This document shows positions 21,312 through 32,215 of a DNA stretch of 64,000 bases, in pieces. Origin of the DNA: Phialocephala subalpina (Eukaryota > Ascomycota > Leotiomycetes > Helotiales > Mollisiaceae); assembly GCA_900073065.1 (NCBI GenBank), contig FJOG01000008.1, positions 624,985-688,984 on the forward strand, read 5' to 3'. A model generated the notes under the pieces. The model searched no databases. It had not been told where the DNA came from and saw nothing but the letters and a program-made list of their open reading frames with translations. The stretch's first letter is position 1; each line of letters starts with the position of its first letter. The position numbers were made by a program, and so were the translations under genes.

Positions 21312-23630
21312 GATTTGTCCTTGTACGAAGATATTTCTTTTGTGGTATTTGAGTTTCGAGCTCAAAAGGTGCAGGGTTGCTTGGGGCCACAGGAAGCCGG
21401 GAATGGGAAATGCTGGAGTCTTGGGATGGATACTTTTGAGTCTGTCTTTGTTATATACCACGTCACTTTGGGAGGAGAGTTAAGGCGTGTTGCTATTCAG
21501 TCTATACGAGTACGTAGTTTCTAGCCAAGTGCGCAACAAAAACCTACAACCTCAAAATCGTAATCAATCGCAGCTATCAGTCGGACGTACCAAGCATTTA
21601 CTGCTTTTTCCTCTCTTTCCCTTCTTACTCGTTCCATCTCATAGCCTCTTCGCTGTCAACATTTCGCAGCTTCGCTCCAGACTTGGACGGTAGTAGTTTG
21701 TAATATTATTTCTTCCTCTGCCATTCGTTCGAGGGTCAAACCTAAGGCTTGGAATTTTACATCAGGCTAGGAAATGACATGCCAACAGCATCTCATTTGC
21801 CAGCCAGATTTGGTAGCCTTACGCTCGAATCTCTGGCAGACTTATGAAATACTCCGTACATCCCTCTCCCTTTCCCCTCTCTCCCTTCTACCTCTCCCCT
21901 ACCTCTCTCAATAATCTAATCTTACAATATGATAATGTTCAGGAGAAGCAGCAGCACCAGAATGCTTCCAAGACGTCTGCAGCCGTACCATAATTCTGGA
22001 CATGATGGTCGATGATACGAGTGGGAGGACGGCTATGATTACTGGTAATACGGGTCGGGCAGTTGATTTTGGTCCTAGTGTTAAGGATGCAGTTAAGGCT
22101 TTCAGGGATGCTTGTCCGTATGAGCAATTTATCGCTGGATTGATGGGTTAAGTCTGCCGATTTTGGATGAAAGTGTTTGTTCTGGTCTGTGGGCTTCGGC
22201 ATCCTTTCTGAATGGAATTTTTTAGTCACTGCTTGAACTTGAGTTTTCTTTGTTTGCTTATATCGACTTGTTCTCCAGAAATCTTCTCGAGTTGTGATTG
22301 TCTCTATCTGCACTTTCCTGTTTTGAGCTGCATGCTACCCCTTCTTTATTAGATAGCCTGGTCCGCTTGCAACACACCTTCATCACGGTTATCAAATTAT
22401 TATTTTGTCGAATAATCTTTCTGTCAAAAATATGTATATATTCACCGTATGCCCAATTCCGTCTAGAATTGCAAGTTCCTCTTTTCAATCGTAATAATTG
22501 AATATGACCACGTGGTCCAACTCGGCCCCAAATCCTTCATCGTTTTCAATTATATGTTTCTACGTTCCAGTTATATTGCTGTAATGAAACACGTCATTTT
22601 CAACTTCCTAATATATTGCTTGCATTCGCGTTTACGAAATACCAAACCCGTTACCAATATAAATATTCTACGGAGGCATAGAATTTATATTTGTAACTTT
22701 CTAGATATTCCTATAGACTATTAGTCCATTATAATAAGAATAAATTTATATTTATTTTTTGCGGCCTATTAAAATATAAAGCCACTATTAATATTTATTT
22801 ACTTAATATCGATAAAATAGAAATTCGTTTATAAAGTCTAAAAAACAAAAAGAAATTATAAATTAAAAGTTGATAAACCAAGTTGATTTAAGTAAATTTT
22901 CGAGCAAATTATATTCGTAACTTCGTAAATATCAATCAATTCGACAAATAACAATTAAAGGTCTAAACTCCAAAAACATTATTACTTCTCGAAATCTAAG
23001 TTTTTTAGCTTAATATTATAGCAATTAAATAAATTACTCGCGGAGCTTTTTTCGCCTTTTATTATCGGATTCCAATAAGATTCGCTTTTGCGAGCCGTTA
23101 AAATGAAATGTGAATCGGGGAGGAGCATTGGAGCGTAGCACTAAATGGGCTAAAACGCGTCTACGGGAGACGGCTGGGGAGATTTTTGAAAACCTAGCAC
23201 AACAGACAATCAGCAAATTTGTCACCCTTAGAATCCTGGAATGTGTACTCGATACCGACCCTGATAAAAGAGGGAGTATAACACTTTCCAATGTAGGATT
23301 TGATGTCGGGAATCTTCACAGCTGAATTTCTCATATTACGGTCGGTGTTTTCAGTCCACGGCTTCACAGCCTACTTAATATAGAGGATGTGGTCGCAGTA
23401 GTCGTCTTACTCACCTGCTTTTGATCTAATGGCCCTTGTTGTCATCTTACACCAAACGATAGGAAATGAAAGCGGTCTCATGCTATAGCTGATAGCGAAG
23501 CTCTAATAAGCCAGATATGATTTATGTTTCAATTCTCAGGACTAAGAATATCAATAGTAGCAAAGTCTATTAGCGGAAACACCTCCGCTCGTTGGCGAAC
23601 GCAATGAAAGACCCCACCGCTTTGAACTTA
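21312..23630. other. Gene-free interval with AT-rich island
   Basis: This follows the Opi1-like gene. From about 22510 to 23040 the sequence becomes very AT-rich, with many TAATA/AATTA runs and no coding frame, like RIP-degraded repeat DNA. The start of the AT-rich block is close to the left edge of the catabolic cluster. No intact gene was seen, and small frames at 23034-23325 overlap on both strands. Confidence 0.55.
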
Positions 23631-24692
23631 TCACACAAATTTAACTTTGTTCTTCAAAACGCCCAAGCCGGTAATTGTAACTTCCATCTCATCACCATCC
23701 TTCAGGGAGACCTGAGGTTTTGCAAACCAGCCAACACCGCCCGGTGTGCCCGTCATTATTGCTGTCCCGGCTGGAATTGTGGTGCCTAGTGGGTTTCCAG
23801 TTAGCTGGAGAGATACTACGATCAAGGGGTCTTGCCGCAAAATCAGGTTGGAATCTTACTTTGTGATATGAAACTCAAAACGTCCTGTGGGCCGAAGATG
23901 AGATCAAGTGGACTGTTCTGCCTCAAGGCACCATTTATTCTGGTTTGGACTGAGGACTCCTTTATCGAAAATTTGGACGGTGGCACGAGGTATGGACCTA
24001 TCGGTGCAAATTTATCAAACCCTTTGGAGTATCCAAACTGCCAGCCGCTTCTAGGTGGGTCTTGGTGAACACGGGCGGTCAAGTCATTGCCGATGGTATA
24101 GCCAAGTATGTAGTCGTTTGCGTCAGCAACAGAAACATCTCTCGCCTCCTTAGACGTAATAAACACAAGCTCGCCCTGCTTCAGTTAGTAAAGTGACTCC
24201 GGAGCGAAAATCGTTAGTCTGCCATGCCTCATAATCGGGGAAGTTTTCAGCAGTCCATTTGCTGAATGGGATGGTCTCTCCAGGGTTCGCCCACGCTCTA
24301 GCAGGTTTAAGCCAAATAGGTGGTGCCAATGGGACGGTCATCTTGATCTGTCAGTATGTCTTAACACCCATGAGGCCAGAATCTAAATACCCCAGCTTCT
24401 TTGACATGGGGGGCGAAATTCAATCCAACACAATAGATCGGGTTACTCTCTGTGGGCGTTGGCGCAAGCAGCTATATCAGGGTCAGTCCTCGATTAATGA
24501 GGGATTTTGCAACTAACCCACCTGGGAGACAGAGACTTTCCTTCCACCAGATTTTAAGTCCAAAGCCTCGATTGAGGGATATCCATCGAATTTATTGCCA
24601 GCTTCGATCGTGTCCGAAACCCCGGCATCTGCAAAGTATATTTTGTTATCCTCTGACGCCACAAACTTGATCAAGCGAGAAAAGGTTGACAT
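23631..24692 (-). CDS. Fumarylacetoacetate hydrolase (FAH) family enzyme
   Basis: Five exons (24522-24692, 24391-24471, 24228-24347, 23860-24175, 23631-23785) give 280 residues. The catalytic lid motif is GLNFAPHVKEAG (His and Glu). The metal ligands are the two Glu of DYEGEL and the Asp of YTIGND, and the family C-terminus AIMTGTPGGVGWFAKP is present. All active-site residues seen in the superfamily are present. Members hydrolyse acylpyruvates or hydrate and decarboxylate meta-cleavage products. Next to an extradiol dioxygenase, a role after ring opening is a reasonable inference. Intron 3 has a GC donor (GAG|GCATGG) with a good TACTAAC branch and GCAG end. No peroxisomal C-terminus. Confidence 0.9.
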
Positions 24693-24782
24693 CTTCGGAC
24701 TGAAAAGTTATCAATACTGCCACTCGAGAGTAGATACCATGGAGGTTTTATACGATTTATTTGGGACACTTTGGATCAACGT

Positions 24783-25046
24783 TTACTCTAGACTGCATTC
24801 AAAGTATAACGATTTGCAAATGTGGTGCTTCCAGCATATTCCCGATGAGCCGAGTCGATCTACCGGGTCGATTACCGAGCCTTTGGGGCTTACGAATCCA
24901 CCTCCGTACGCCTCCGCATAGATGCCGCTCTGTAGTGTTTGACTTCTCGATGGGGCATCTCCAAATTCGGAGATATTCCAGAGAACCTTTCTTAGAGAGT
25001 CAGGGTCTAATGCTTCCAATTCGGATGTTACGAGCCTGGCTTCAAT
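24783..25046 (-). other. Unassigned open frame upstream of FAH gene
   Basis: A minus-strand frame reads IEARLVTSELEALDPDSLRK and continues for about 85 codons to a stop at 24783. It looks better than random but I do not recognise it. It could be the tail of a decayed gene. Confidence 0.25.
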
Positions 25047-25065
25047 TTCATGTCTAATTGATAAT

Positions 25066-25198
25066 TTAATTAGGTGTTGACCACCCGTGGCGCTCCACTA
25101 GTACAGTGACCCAATGCTCTTGCTTTAAAATCAGCTTATTGACCCATTCCTGGGGTATAGCCTTCCATTCTTCTAAAACTGCCTGGGGCGAAACACAG
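25066..25198 (-). mobile_element. Tc1/mariner transposase C-terminal relic
   Basis: The minus-strand frame VLEEWKAIPQEWVNKLIL, followed by a Gly-Trp-Ser-Thr ending and a stop at 25066, resembles the last 40 residues of fungal Tc1 transposases (AW.AIP.EWI..LI...R...V....GG.T). No DDE region or terminal repeats were found, so it is an old fragment. Confidence 0.45.
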
Positions 25199-25688
25199 TA
25201 TCAGAGCGGATAGGCTTATTTTGTTAGTTCATCCACAAATGAACTGCAATACTTCTCCCCAACCGCAATTCTTAGCTAATAAGGAGATTATCTTTAGCTT
25301 CCTTGAAGCCCTGGTCATCGCGAACTGCGTAGTGAAGTTTAACAACGAAAAGCACCTGAAGAATGCCCGAAACTCACAGCCGCGTGCAATTCTCCATTCT
25401 GCTTTATCAATGATCTACTCACCATGGTGAGATTCGCTGAGGCACGGACCCTCTGACTTCTTTCGTGGAACGAATGGCCAAGGAAATGACGGATAATGGC
25501 TTAGTGCGTAGAAACTTGAGATTGATGAAGACTTCTAAACCCGCACATGAGATCGCGTGTACCATTTTCTTTACCGGCCAAGGAACCAGATTCTTGCTTG
25601 TCAAGATGCAGTCTAGCAAGGCTAACGATCTAGGTCGGGCATGTTGCACCACAGCCTCCCCAAGCTTATGGTTTGCGCGGGGTGCAGG

Positions 25689-25719
25689 ATAGTCCGAACG
25701 ATAGTCCGAACGATACTCC
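25689..25719. promoter_or_regulatory. Tandem CCG-containing repeat upstream of dioxygenase
   Basis: The 12 bp unit ATAGTCCGAACG occurs twice in tandem (25689-25700 and 25701-25712) followed by a partial third (ATACTCCGCGC). It lies about 270 bp before the dioxygenase start. CCG/CGG triplets are the half-sites bound by Zn2Cys6 regulators. The core AGTCCGAA also occurs, inverted, at 24694-24701 just upstream of the FAH start. A regulatory role is inference. Confidence 0.35.
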
Positions 25720-25976
25720 GCGCAAAATCTACTCCGGAATCATCCCCTAGAAGCACTGCCCTACGAATGCTCCTACGTGCAGAGTTAAGCTTAAGGTTTC
25801 ACCCACGCCGGGTGGTGTTGCGTACCAACGGAGGAATAATTGGGACAACTGCAACCATGCGAGCCGGCCTTTACATTCTATATCCCATATCTCTAGACGA
25901 CTTTGAGCCTTTGAGCCCTCAAGTTCTATCATTTCATTCTATCAGAGCTACCTCACAAAAGCTAGTATCGCCCAGT

Positions 25977-27041
25977 ATGCGTGTCCCCAACGCCACAAAC
26001 AACCCAAACAAGGTCCAATTGACGCGGATCACACATGTGTATTTTGATCATCCGAATCTAGAGGCTTTTACGGAGTTCGCTGAAGCTTGGGGTTTTGTTG
26101 AGGCGCGTCGAGTGGGTGATACTATCTATTACAGAGGATATGGACGAGATCAATACGTCTATGTGGCCACCAAAGCCACAACCAAAGCATTCAGAGGCGC
26201 TGCATTTGTGGCTGCAAACAAAGCAGAGTTCGACAAAGCCGCCAAGCTGCCTGGAGCAACCGTGTCTGATCTGATGAATGCACCAGGGGGTGGTCAATTG
26301 GTGTCTTTTGCACCTGAAACCAACCTCTATTTCCACGTCATATATGGTCAGACAGATCGAGAAGAGCCTAAGGAGCCTCCGACCGCCACCCATGACTTTC
26401 AAGGCCCATATAACTCTGCTTTGGACAAGGAAAGAAAAGGTCAGTCGCACCAATGCTTTCCAGTCATGTCATAAGTGGCTAATAGGTACTTAGGTCGCTT
26501 CCAGCGATACCATGAAGGGCCTGCAATGGTTCACAAACTTGGTCACTATGGCGTTATTTGCGAGAATTTCGATTCCGCGATAAAGTGGTACACTGAGAAC
26601 TTCAATTTTGTTTACAGTGATGTGCTATACTCGCCAGACGATGAGGGAACTGATATCATTGCTTTCATGCGTCTCGACCGGGGCAAAAAATTTGTGGACC
26701 ACCATTGTGTGTTTCTCGCACGCCAGGAGAAGCCGGGCACTGGGACATATGTCCACCACACGTCGTACGAAATTGAGGATTTTGACACCCAGTTACTGGG
26801 TCATGATTGGCTGCGCAAGAAGGGCTACAGGTCAGCCTGGGGAGTTGGTCGACACATTTTGGCGTCTCAAATCTTCGATTACTGGAGAGACACGAGCGGC
26901 TTCAAAATTGAACATTACGCCGACGGTGATGTCCTTAACAACACGCACAAAACAGGGCGAGATGTAGCTGGAGCAATGGCTATTTGGGGCCCTGAGCTCC
27001 CAAAGGACTTCATGATCGATCACTCGATGCTAGACGACTAG
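25977..27041 (+). CDS. VOC-family (type I) extradiol ring-cleavage dioxygenase
   Basis: Two exons (25977-26439, 26494-27041) give 336 residues with two glyoxalase/VOC modules, the layout of 2,3-dihydroxybiphenyl and catechol 2,3-dioxygenases. The N-terminal module starts with LTRITHVYFDHPN. The C-terminal module carries the expected Fe(II) ligands: His172 (KLGHYGV), His243 (YVHHTSYEIEDFD) and Glu294 (GFKIEHYADGD). It also has a second-sphere His near 225 (DHHCVF) and the family run GVGRHILASQIFDYW. These features predict a working meta-cleaving enzyme acting on a catechol. The product would be a hydroxymuconate-type compound, a suitable substrate for the neighbouring FAH-family enzyme. An in-frame ATG far upstream (25641) is rejected because the added sequence looks like leader. 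Confidence 0.9.
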
Positions 27042-28052
27042 TCCTAGGGAGCTCTTGACTTAGCGACAGACTGACCTCATAACAAGCTTGTACCTATTAT
27101 GCCAAAATAAAGTGTTTTCTCAACTTAGTTATAAATTGCTTAATTGACTTGATTTTATTTTATTTTCGATATTTTGAACAACTTCAATTTTTAACATAAT
27201 GTTAATTTATATATCCTCAATTCTTTCATTCCTGTAATACTGGTAGTATTTTGAACGTAATACTATTAACTACACTAGCCCTGAATGAAATATTCGAGCG
27301 TAATGACCAGGACAACTTTATTCTGCCCCTCAGAAGATGGCAAGCTTAGAGCCGAATCTGGCTGATGGGAAGACTACTGAACAGCTTTTGAGTAATTTCG
27401 GTTATGTTTTCTTGTCTGTTACACACAGTAGCAGGTAGTTTGTTGATGAGAAATATCTTTGTGTCTTGGGCAGAGTTGCTAAATGCCAAACAGGGGATGG
27501 TTGCTAATGCCGATAACCTTCCGGAACTTAATCTCACCGTGACACCATTCTAGTATCTAGAACGGTCACTGTCTCCGCAATTTTCAACATGGAAGTTCCT
27601 CAATTTCCGGCGGTGATGCGTGGAGGTGGCTTGTAAAGGTCGTGGCCGGGAAATTCCCTTGGAAAATCCCCCATCCCGCGGGTCGATGTTTCCCTCGCAG
27701 CGTGTGGGAATACTTGGCAATCATTCGTTGATTTATAATGCTGCAGCGGAGACATGCTCATGCGCAGAGTGGCGCAAAAGCGCAAAGGTGCTGCCCCGCC
27801 TCCCATGCAAGAGCCGAAAAAGGAGCCGTAACAAGAACCTTCCATAGCATTGCGTTGCCGTCCCGATTCAGTTGCCGCCTTTTATAGTCTTACCCCGTAT
27901 TGTATTGCCTATTACTAAATACCCTTGCGCGGAACGGACGCGTCTTCATCATTCTTTCAATAGTCAACCTCTGCTTCTGATTGTTATAATTATCCCTCGT
28001 CCGCACTTCCTCTCCACTTACCAAAACTCAATTTGCGATATCCGAATCGAAC
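27042..28052. other. Intergenic, promoter of CoA ligase
   Basis: About 1 kb. The first part (27080-27260) is AT-rich. GC-rich CCG/CGG-containing sequence lies at 27600-27850, which could hold regulator sites. No gene was seen. Confidence 0.4.
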
Positions 28053-29741
28053 ATGCCCGCCAAGATATACCACTCACCATACCCTGATGTGGTGCCGTTT
28101 CAAGGCGATCTTACTTCCTTTATCTTTTCGAACCCCAACAATACACCAGGAAACAAGCCCAGCTACATTGACGTGGACACTAACGCCTTTCGTACGTACA
28201 ACGAGGTTGAGCAACGGACGCTATCTTTAGCCTACGGTCTACGCGAGCTCGGCATCAAGGAGAAAGATAATGTTGCATTCATCAGCCCCAACAGCATCGA
28301 CTATGCAATCACCTGCTTCGCCATTATCGGTTGCGGCGCGACGGTGGTTCCCGCCAGTGCGTCGTTGACTGTGAAAGAATTAACAACTCAACTCGAGACG
28401 AGCGGAGCTCGATACCTGATTGCACACTCATCTCTGCTAGCAGTTGTGGAGAAAGCTGTCAAATCCATTCCCTATCTTCAGGTGATCCAAGCTGACGGTG
28501 AACACGACAAGCTTGGAAAATCGACCGCAGAATACCTTGCATCGACCTGTCCTGCAAGTGAGCTTGTCACCATCAAACCGGAAGAGGCGGATAGCCATTT
28601 GTCCTTCATGTGTTTCTCCTCCGGCACGACAGGCCGTGCCAAAGGTGTCATGTTAACCCACAAGAACATCATTGTGAACGTCCAGCAGTGGACACGCCAG
28701 ATTGGCGGCGAGTGGGATAGGGAATCAACTACCATTGGATTCCAGCCTTTTAACCACATCTACGGTGTCCATATGTTTTCGTGTATCCACTTGTTCAATG
28801 GCGCCACGGTGGTGGTAATGCCCAGATTCGAGTTCGGTGCCTACCTTGGAGCTATTCAGCGATACAAGCCCGAGACACTATTTTCGGTGCCGCCTGTGAT
28901 ACTACTCTTGAAAAAAGACCCTCGAGTGACGCAGTACGATCTAAGCAGCGTGAAACGAATTATGTCCGCTGCGGCACCTTTGAGCAATGAACTCAGAAAA
29001 GCAGTCGAAAAGAGATTCGAGGATGCTTTCGGGACCACCATCTTCGCCTTTCAGGCCTGGGGCCTAACGGAGACGAGTCCACTGGCCTCGATGGTTCCGC
29101 CTGGAAGGAGGGACAAAGCCCATACTGTGGGTTGTATCAGTCCGAACATGGAGTTTAGGGTGGTGGATCCAGAAACCCATCAAGACGTCGAGGTTGATGA
29201 GGACGGCTGTACCCTTCCTGGAGAGATTTGGTGTCGTGGGCCCAACGTCACGCCGGGTTACTTCAAGAACGATATCGCGACCAGGAACAGTTTTACTCGC
29301 GATAATAATGGCGCCCCTTGGTTCATGACAGGAGATATTGGAACGATCGACAAGGACGGCTACATAACGATCGTTGATCGGATCAAGGAGATGATCAAGT
29401 ACAAAGGTCTACAAGTGATTCCATCTGAGCTAGAAGGGATACTTCTGGGGCATCAGGACATCGTAGATGCAAGTGTTGTGGGAATTTGGGTTGAAGACCT
29501 GGCCACCGAGTTGCCTGTTGGTTTTATTGTGATCAGTCAGTCTAGTAAGACCAAAGGGAATAATACCGTGGTGCAAGAGATACACGAGTGGTTCAGTGCA
29601 AAGGTCGCAAACCACAAGAAACTTCGAGGAGGGATCTATATAGTAGATGCCATACCAAAGAGTCCAAGTGGAAAGATTTTGCGCAGGAAGTTGAAGGATT
29701 CGCTCACGGTGATGGGAGGGAAGATTATTTCAAAATTGTAA
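28053..29741 (+). CDS. 4-coumarate:CoA ligase-like acyl/aryl-CoA synthetase, peroxisomal (SKL)
   Basis: A single exon of 562 residues in the ANL superfamily. Motifs: the phosphate loop SSGTTGRAKGV (189-199), the adenine-binding AWGLTETSP, the hinge region TGDIGTIDKDGYITIVDRIK, KGLQVIPSELE, and the catalytic-lysine segment PKSPSGKILRRKLK. The protein ends in IISKL, a perfect type 1 peroxisomal signal. It activates a carboxylic acid as acyl-AMP and then CoA thioester; the clade is that of fungal 4CL-like ligases, which take cinnamic, phenylacetic or medium-chain acids. In this cluster an aromatic or side-chain acid is the likely substrate, possibly for peroxisomal chain shortening. The substrate is inferred only from context. 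Confidence 0.93.
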   Translation: MPAKIYHSPYPDVVPFQGDLTSFIFSNPNNTPGNKPSYIDVDTNAFRTYNEVEQRTLSLAYGLRELGIKEKDNVAFISPNSIDYAITCFAIIGCGATVVPASASLTVKELTTQLETSGARYLIAHSSLLAVVEKAVKSIPYLQVIQADGEHDKLGKSTAEYLASTCPASELVTIKPEEADSHLSFMCFSSGTTGRAKGVMLTHKNIIVNVQQWTRQIGGEWDRESTTIGFQPFNHIYGVHMFSCIHLFNGATVVVMPRFEFGAYLGAIQRYKPETLFSVPPVILLLKKDPRVTQYDLSSVKRIMSAAAPLSNELRKAVEKRFEDAFGTTIFAFQAWGLTETSPLASMVPPGRRDKAHTVGCISPNMEFRVVDPETHQDVEVDEDGCTLPGEIWCRGPNVTPGYFKNDIATRNSFTRDNNGAPWFMTGDIGTIDKDGYITIVDRIKEMIKYKGLQVIPSELEGILLGHQDIVDASVVGIWVEDLATELPVGFIVISQSSKTKGNNTVVQEIHEWFSAKVANHKKLRGGIYIVDAIPKSPSGKILRRKLKDSLTVMGGKIISKL

Positions 29742-29974
29742 TAGACATAGACATAGAGCGCCATGTTTAGGGGATTGCTCCTCTTGTCAGTTCCTCCCTC
29801 TACGCATTCCTCACTAAATCGTTAAACCTTTAAGAACTGGTGGCTGAATAATTTAATAAACACGGCTATCTTATTTGGTGTGAGGACAGTGCCGAGATGG
29901 TGTGATGGGAGAGAAAATCCCTGATTGCTCATACTTCCTTTTGCGAACGAGCATTCAATGCTGTTTCGGTCGAA

Positions 29975-32215
29975 TCAGAAGTTGCCCAATTCATTGCAGT
30001 TGAACCAACCCTGGAGAAAGTTCGGATTCAGACTATTCATGTAGGAGATATCCTGACGATTGTGGTCTCCGTCTAGGGTCACATTGCTGCTACCAGAGGC
30101 CCAACGATTCTCCACTCTTCTGTGTTGCTTGCGGAACGTTAAAGGCTTCTGCAGGAGTTTCAAAATCTCGCTTGCATCTGCTATGCTTATAGCTGACGAG
30201 GCCGCACTTCGAAAATTTTCTGCAGCCGCTGTGGGGGAAGAATTGGACTGTTAGTGAGTGTTGTTGGTGGTGAGGTGGTGCGTTTCTGGGAGAGGCGGAA
30301 TTCAACCTACCCAAAAGTGCCTTGGGAAGTAGCCAGTAAGTGCTCAGCTGGTGCAAAAACAACACGAGCAGTTGCCATGAGTTCTTACTACATTCCTCCG
30401 ACAACACAGATCTCCCGCCTAAGTGATCAAGCCGACTATCAGTATGTATCATCACCATCGACACGAAGACAATGTAGCCAATCGCCGGGTCCGCAAGGTG
30501 GATAGTGCGCGTGTCCCAGTTTTTTGCAATCTGCACAATGTCGTCTGTAATATCCATTGCAGTTCTCCAGTCGTGGAGCCAAGACTCACTGTCAATCGGA
30601 TCTTGTGATTTTGGCATTGAGAAGATCCTGTTGCCGTGCGTCATCTCGAGCAGATTTTCTAAACGTATAGTATGATCACTCCTCGATTCGGCCGACGCAA
30701 GACCCCGCTTCGGCTCAAGGTAACCCGCAGGTAGTGCGAGTCGTAGAGCTGCAAGAAAATCAGACTGAGCTCTCCACTTGTGACTGATCGAAGTTGTAGA
30801 GGCGTATCTGGCTAATTGTTGAAGATTGCAAGCCTCTCCCAGCCGTGATGTGATCATAATGCGAATGGAAAAGTTGACGTCGACTTCAAAGTTCTTGTCC
30901 GTCTTGGCCCAATTCTTTGATATCCTTCTGAGAGTGTCCGACATTTGCTGAAAATCTTTACGCAAAAATATTCTATCCCCGCCATGTGGCGATAGTTCTC
31001 CTTTCGTCCAGTTCTCGATAGTTCCTGATGGTAAAGAGGTATAAACCATGTCTAGATCGGTGTTTGATGGAGCTGCAACGGCGACATTGCAAATTGTATC
31101 CAGAGTATAAATGGACCACCATAAGTAGCGCAACTCCTCAATCTCTGCCGCATTGGTCCCGTTACGGTCGACAAAGGTACAGTCACTGCCGTCAATTAGG
31201 TGTAGGCCATAATAGAATGCTAGGCGGACCAAGTTTCCGGCCAAAGAACAGGCCCTTCGATTTGGAGAATTGCGAAACTCAAAGAGCGCGAGCAGAAACA
31301 AAGCTTGCAAATCGTCGACACCTGCGGGAGCTCCTGAGACCATAATACCAGAGCATGCGTGCCAGGCCGACAATGCGTAAGAATCGCTCACACTGCTTGG
31401 ACCTAAAGCAACCACCTCTATATTGACAGAATGTGCCGCACTGATCGCAAAAACAGCAGACAACAGGCTCTCTTGAAGCTGACCAGTTGCATAATGACAA
31501 AGAAACTTCGGTTTCTGAAACAGAGGATATTGCGGCTGAATACTCTGGAAGAATACCTCTATACTATAGCAGTTAGATAAAGCTCGGTGGCGAGATCTTA
31601 GATACTTACAGCTCTAATTCGGCCTCTGTTGACAGTTGTGGCCGTAGATTTAATTCATTCTCCAATGCAGGCGAGTTATCAGCATCAATTAATCGGTAGC
31701 TCTTCCACGGACTTTCCGGGGCCCCTCTTTGAGTGGGCGGCGACATGATTTGTGCTTGCATAGATGCATTGCTGGTGGCAATGAGTGATGGGCGGCGTGC
31801 GGCATCAGCATCGTAAGAAGGTGCCGAGGTTTCTGGAAGTTGTGAGTATCTCTTTAATACACTTCAAGGTTATACAAACCTTCAGCTTGTAAGTTGGAAA
31901 GCCTGCGAGCCTTGACAGAAAAGCCTTTCGGGGGTCCTGGCTTCCGTTTGAGTGCGCTGTACGCGCACTCCCAGTTGTTCTCTGTGCATCTTGAGCATGC
32001 TGGGGTTTGGCGGCTACCTGTAGAGTAACCCAATAATTAGCCCACGACCGTGAATGTAGGAGTTATTGGCAACGAGTCTGACATTTCGTCTTATTGCTAA
32101 TCCAAGCCATGTTAGCGAGAAGTGGCGCAGATATGTCGGAGAAGGCACTGTACACTCTACAATTGTCGCATACTCTCCCCCCTCGGACCCACTCTGCATT
32201 GATCACCGATTGCAT
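29975..32215 (-). CDS. Zn2Cys6 transcription factor, likely cluster regulator
   Basis: Six exons (32154-32215, 32074-32096, 31880-32017, 31610-31832, 30311-31563, 29975-30228) sum exactly to 650 residues. The zinc cluster is split by two introns: VCDNCR, then NKTKCQTR, then SRQTPACSRCTENNWEC. A basic linker follows (KRKPGPPKGFSVKARR), then a fungal_trans domain with LVRLAFYYGLHLIDGSD and ELRYLWWSIYTLDTICNVAV. It is transcribed toward the CoA ligase 3' end and away from the Dabb gene, in the centre of the cluster, so a role as pathway activator is a reasonable inference. Confidence 0.88.

Noticed and set aside
24931..25019. Further intron copy suggested by a GAATATCTCC...GGAGATGCC hairpin
   Set aside because: It lies inside an open frame, lacks the family 3' end and has no splice sites; the hairpin is short.
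25641..25976. N-terminal extension of the dioxygenase to an upstream ATG
   Set aside because: The extra 112 residues are low in domain likeness and cover the tandem CCG repeat; the ATG at 25977 directly precedes the VOC domain.
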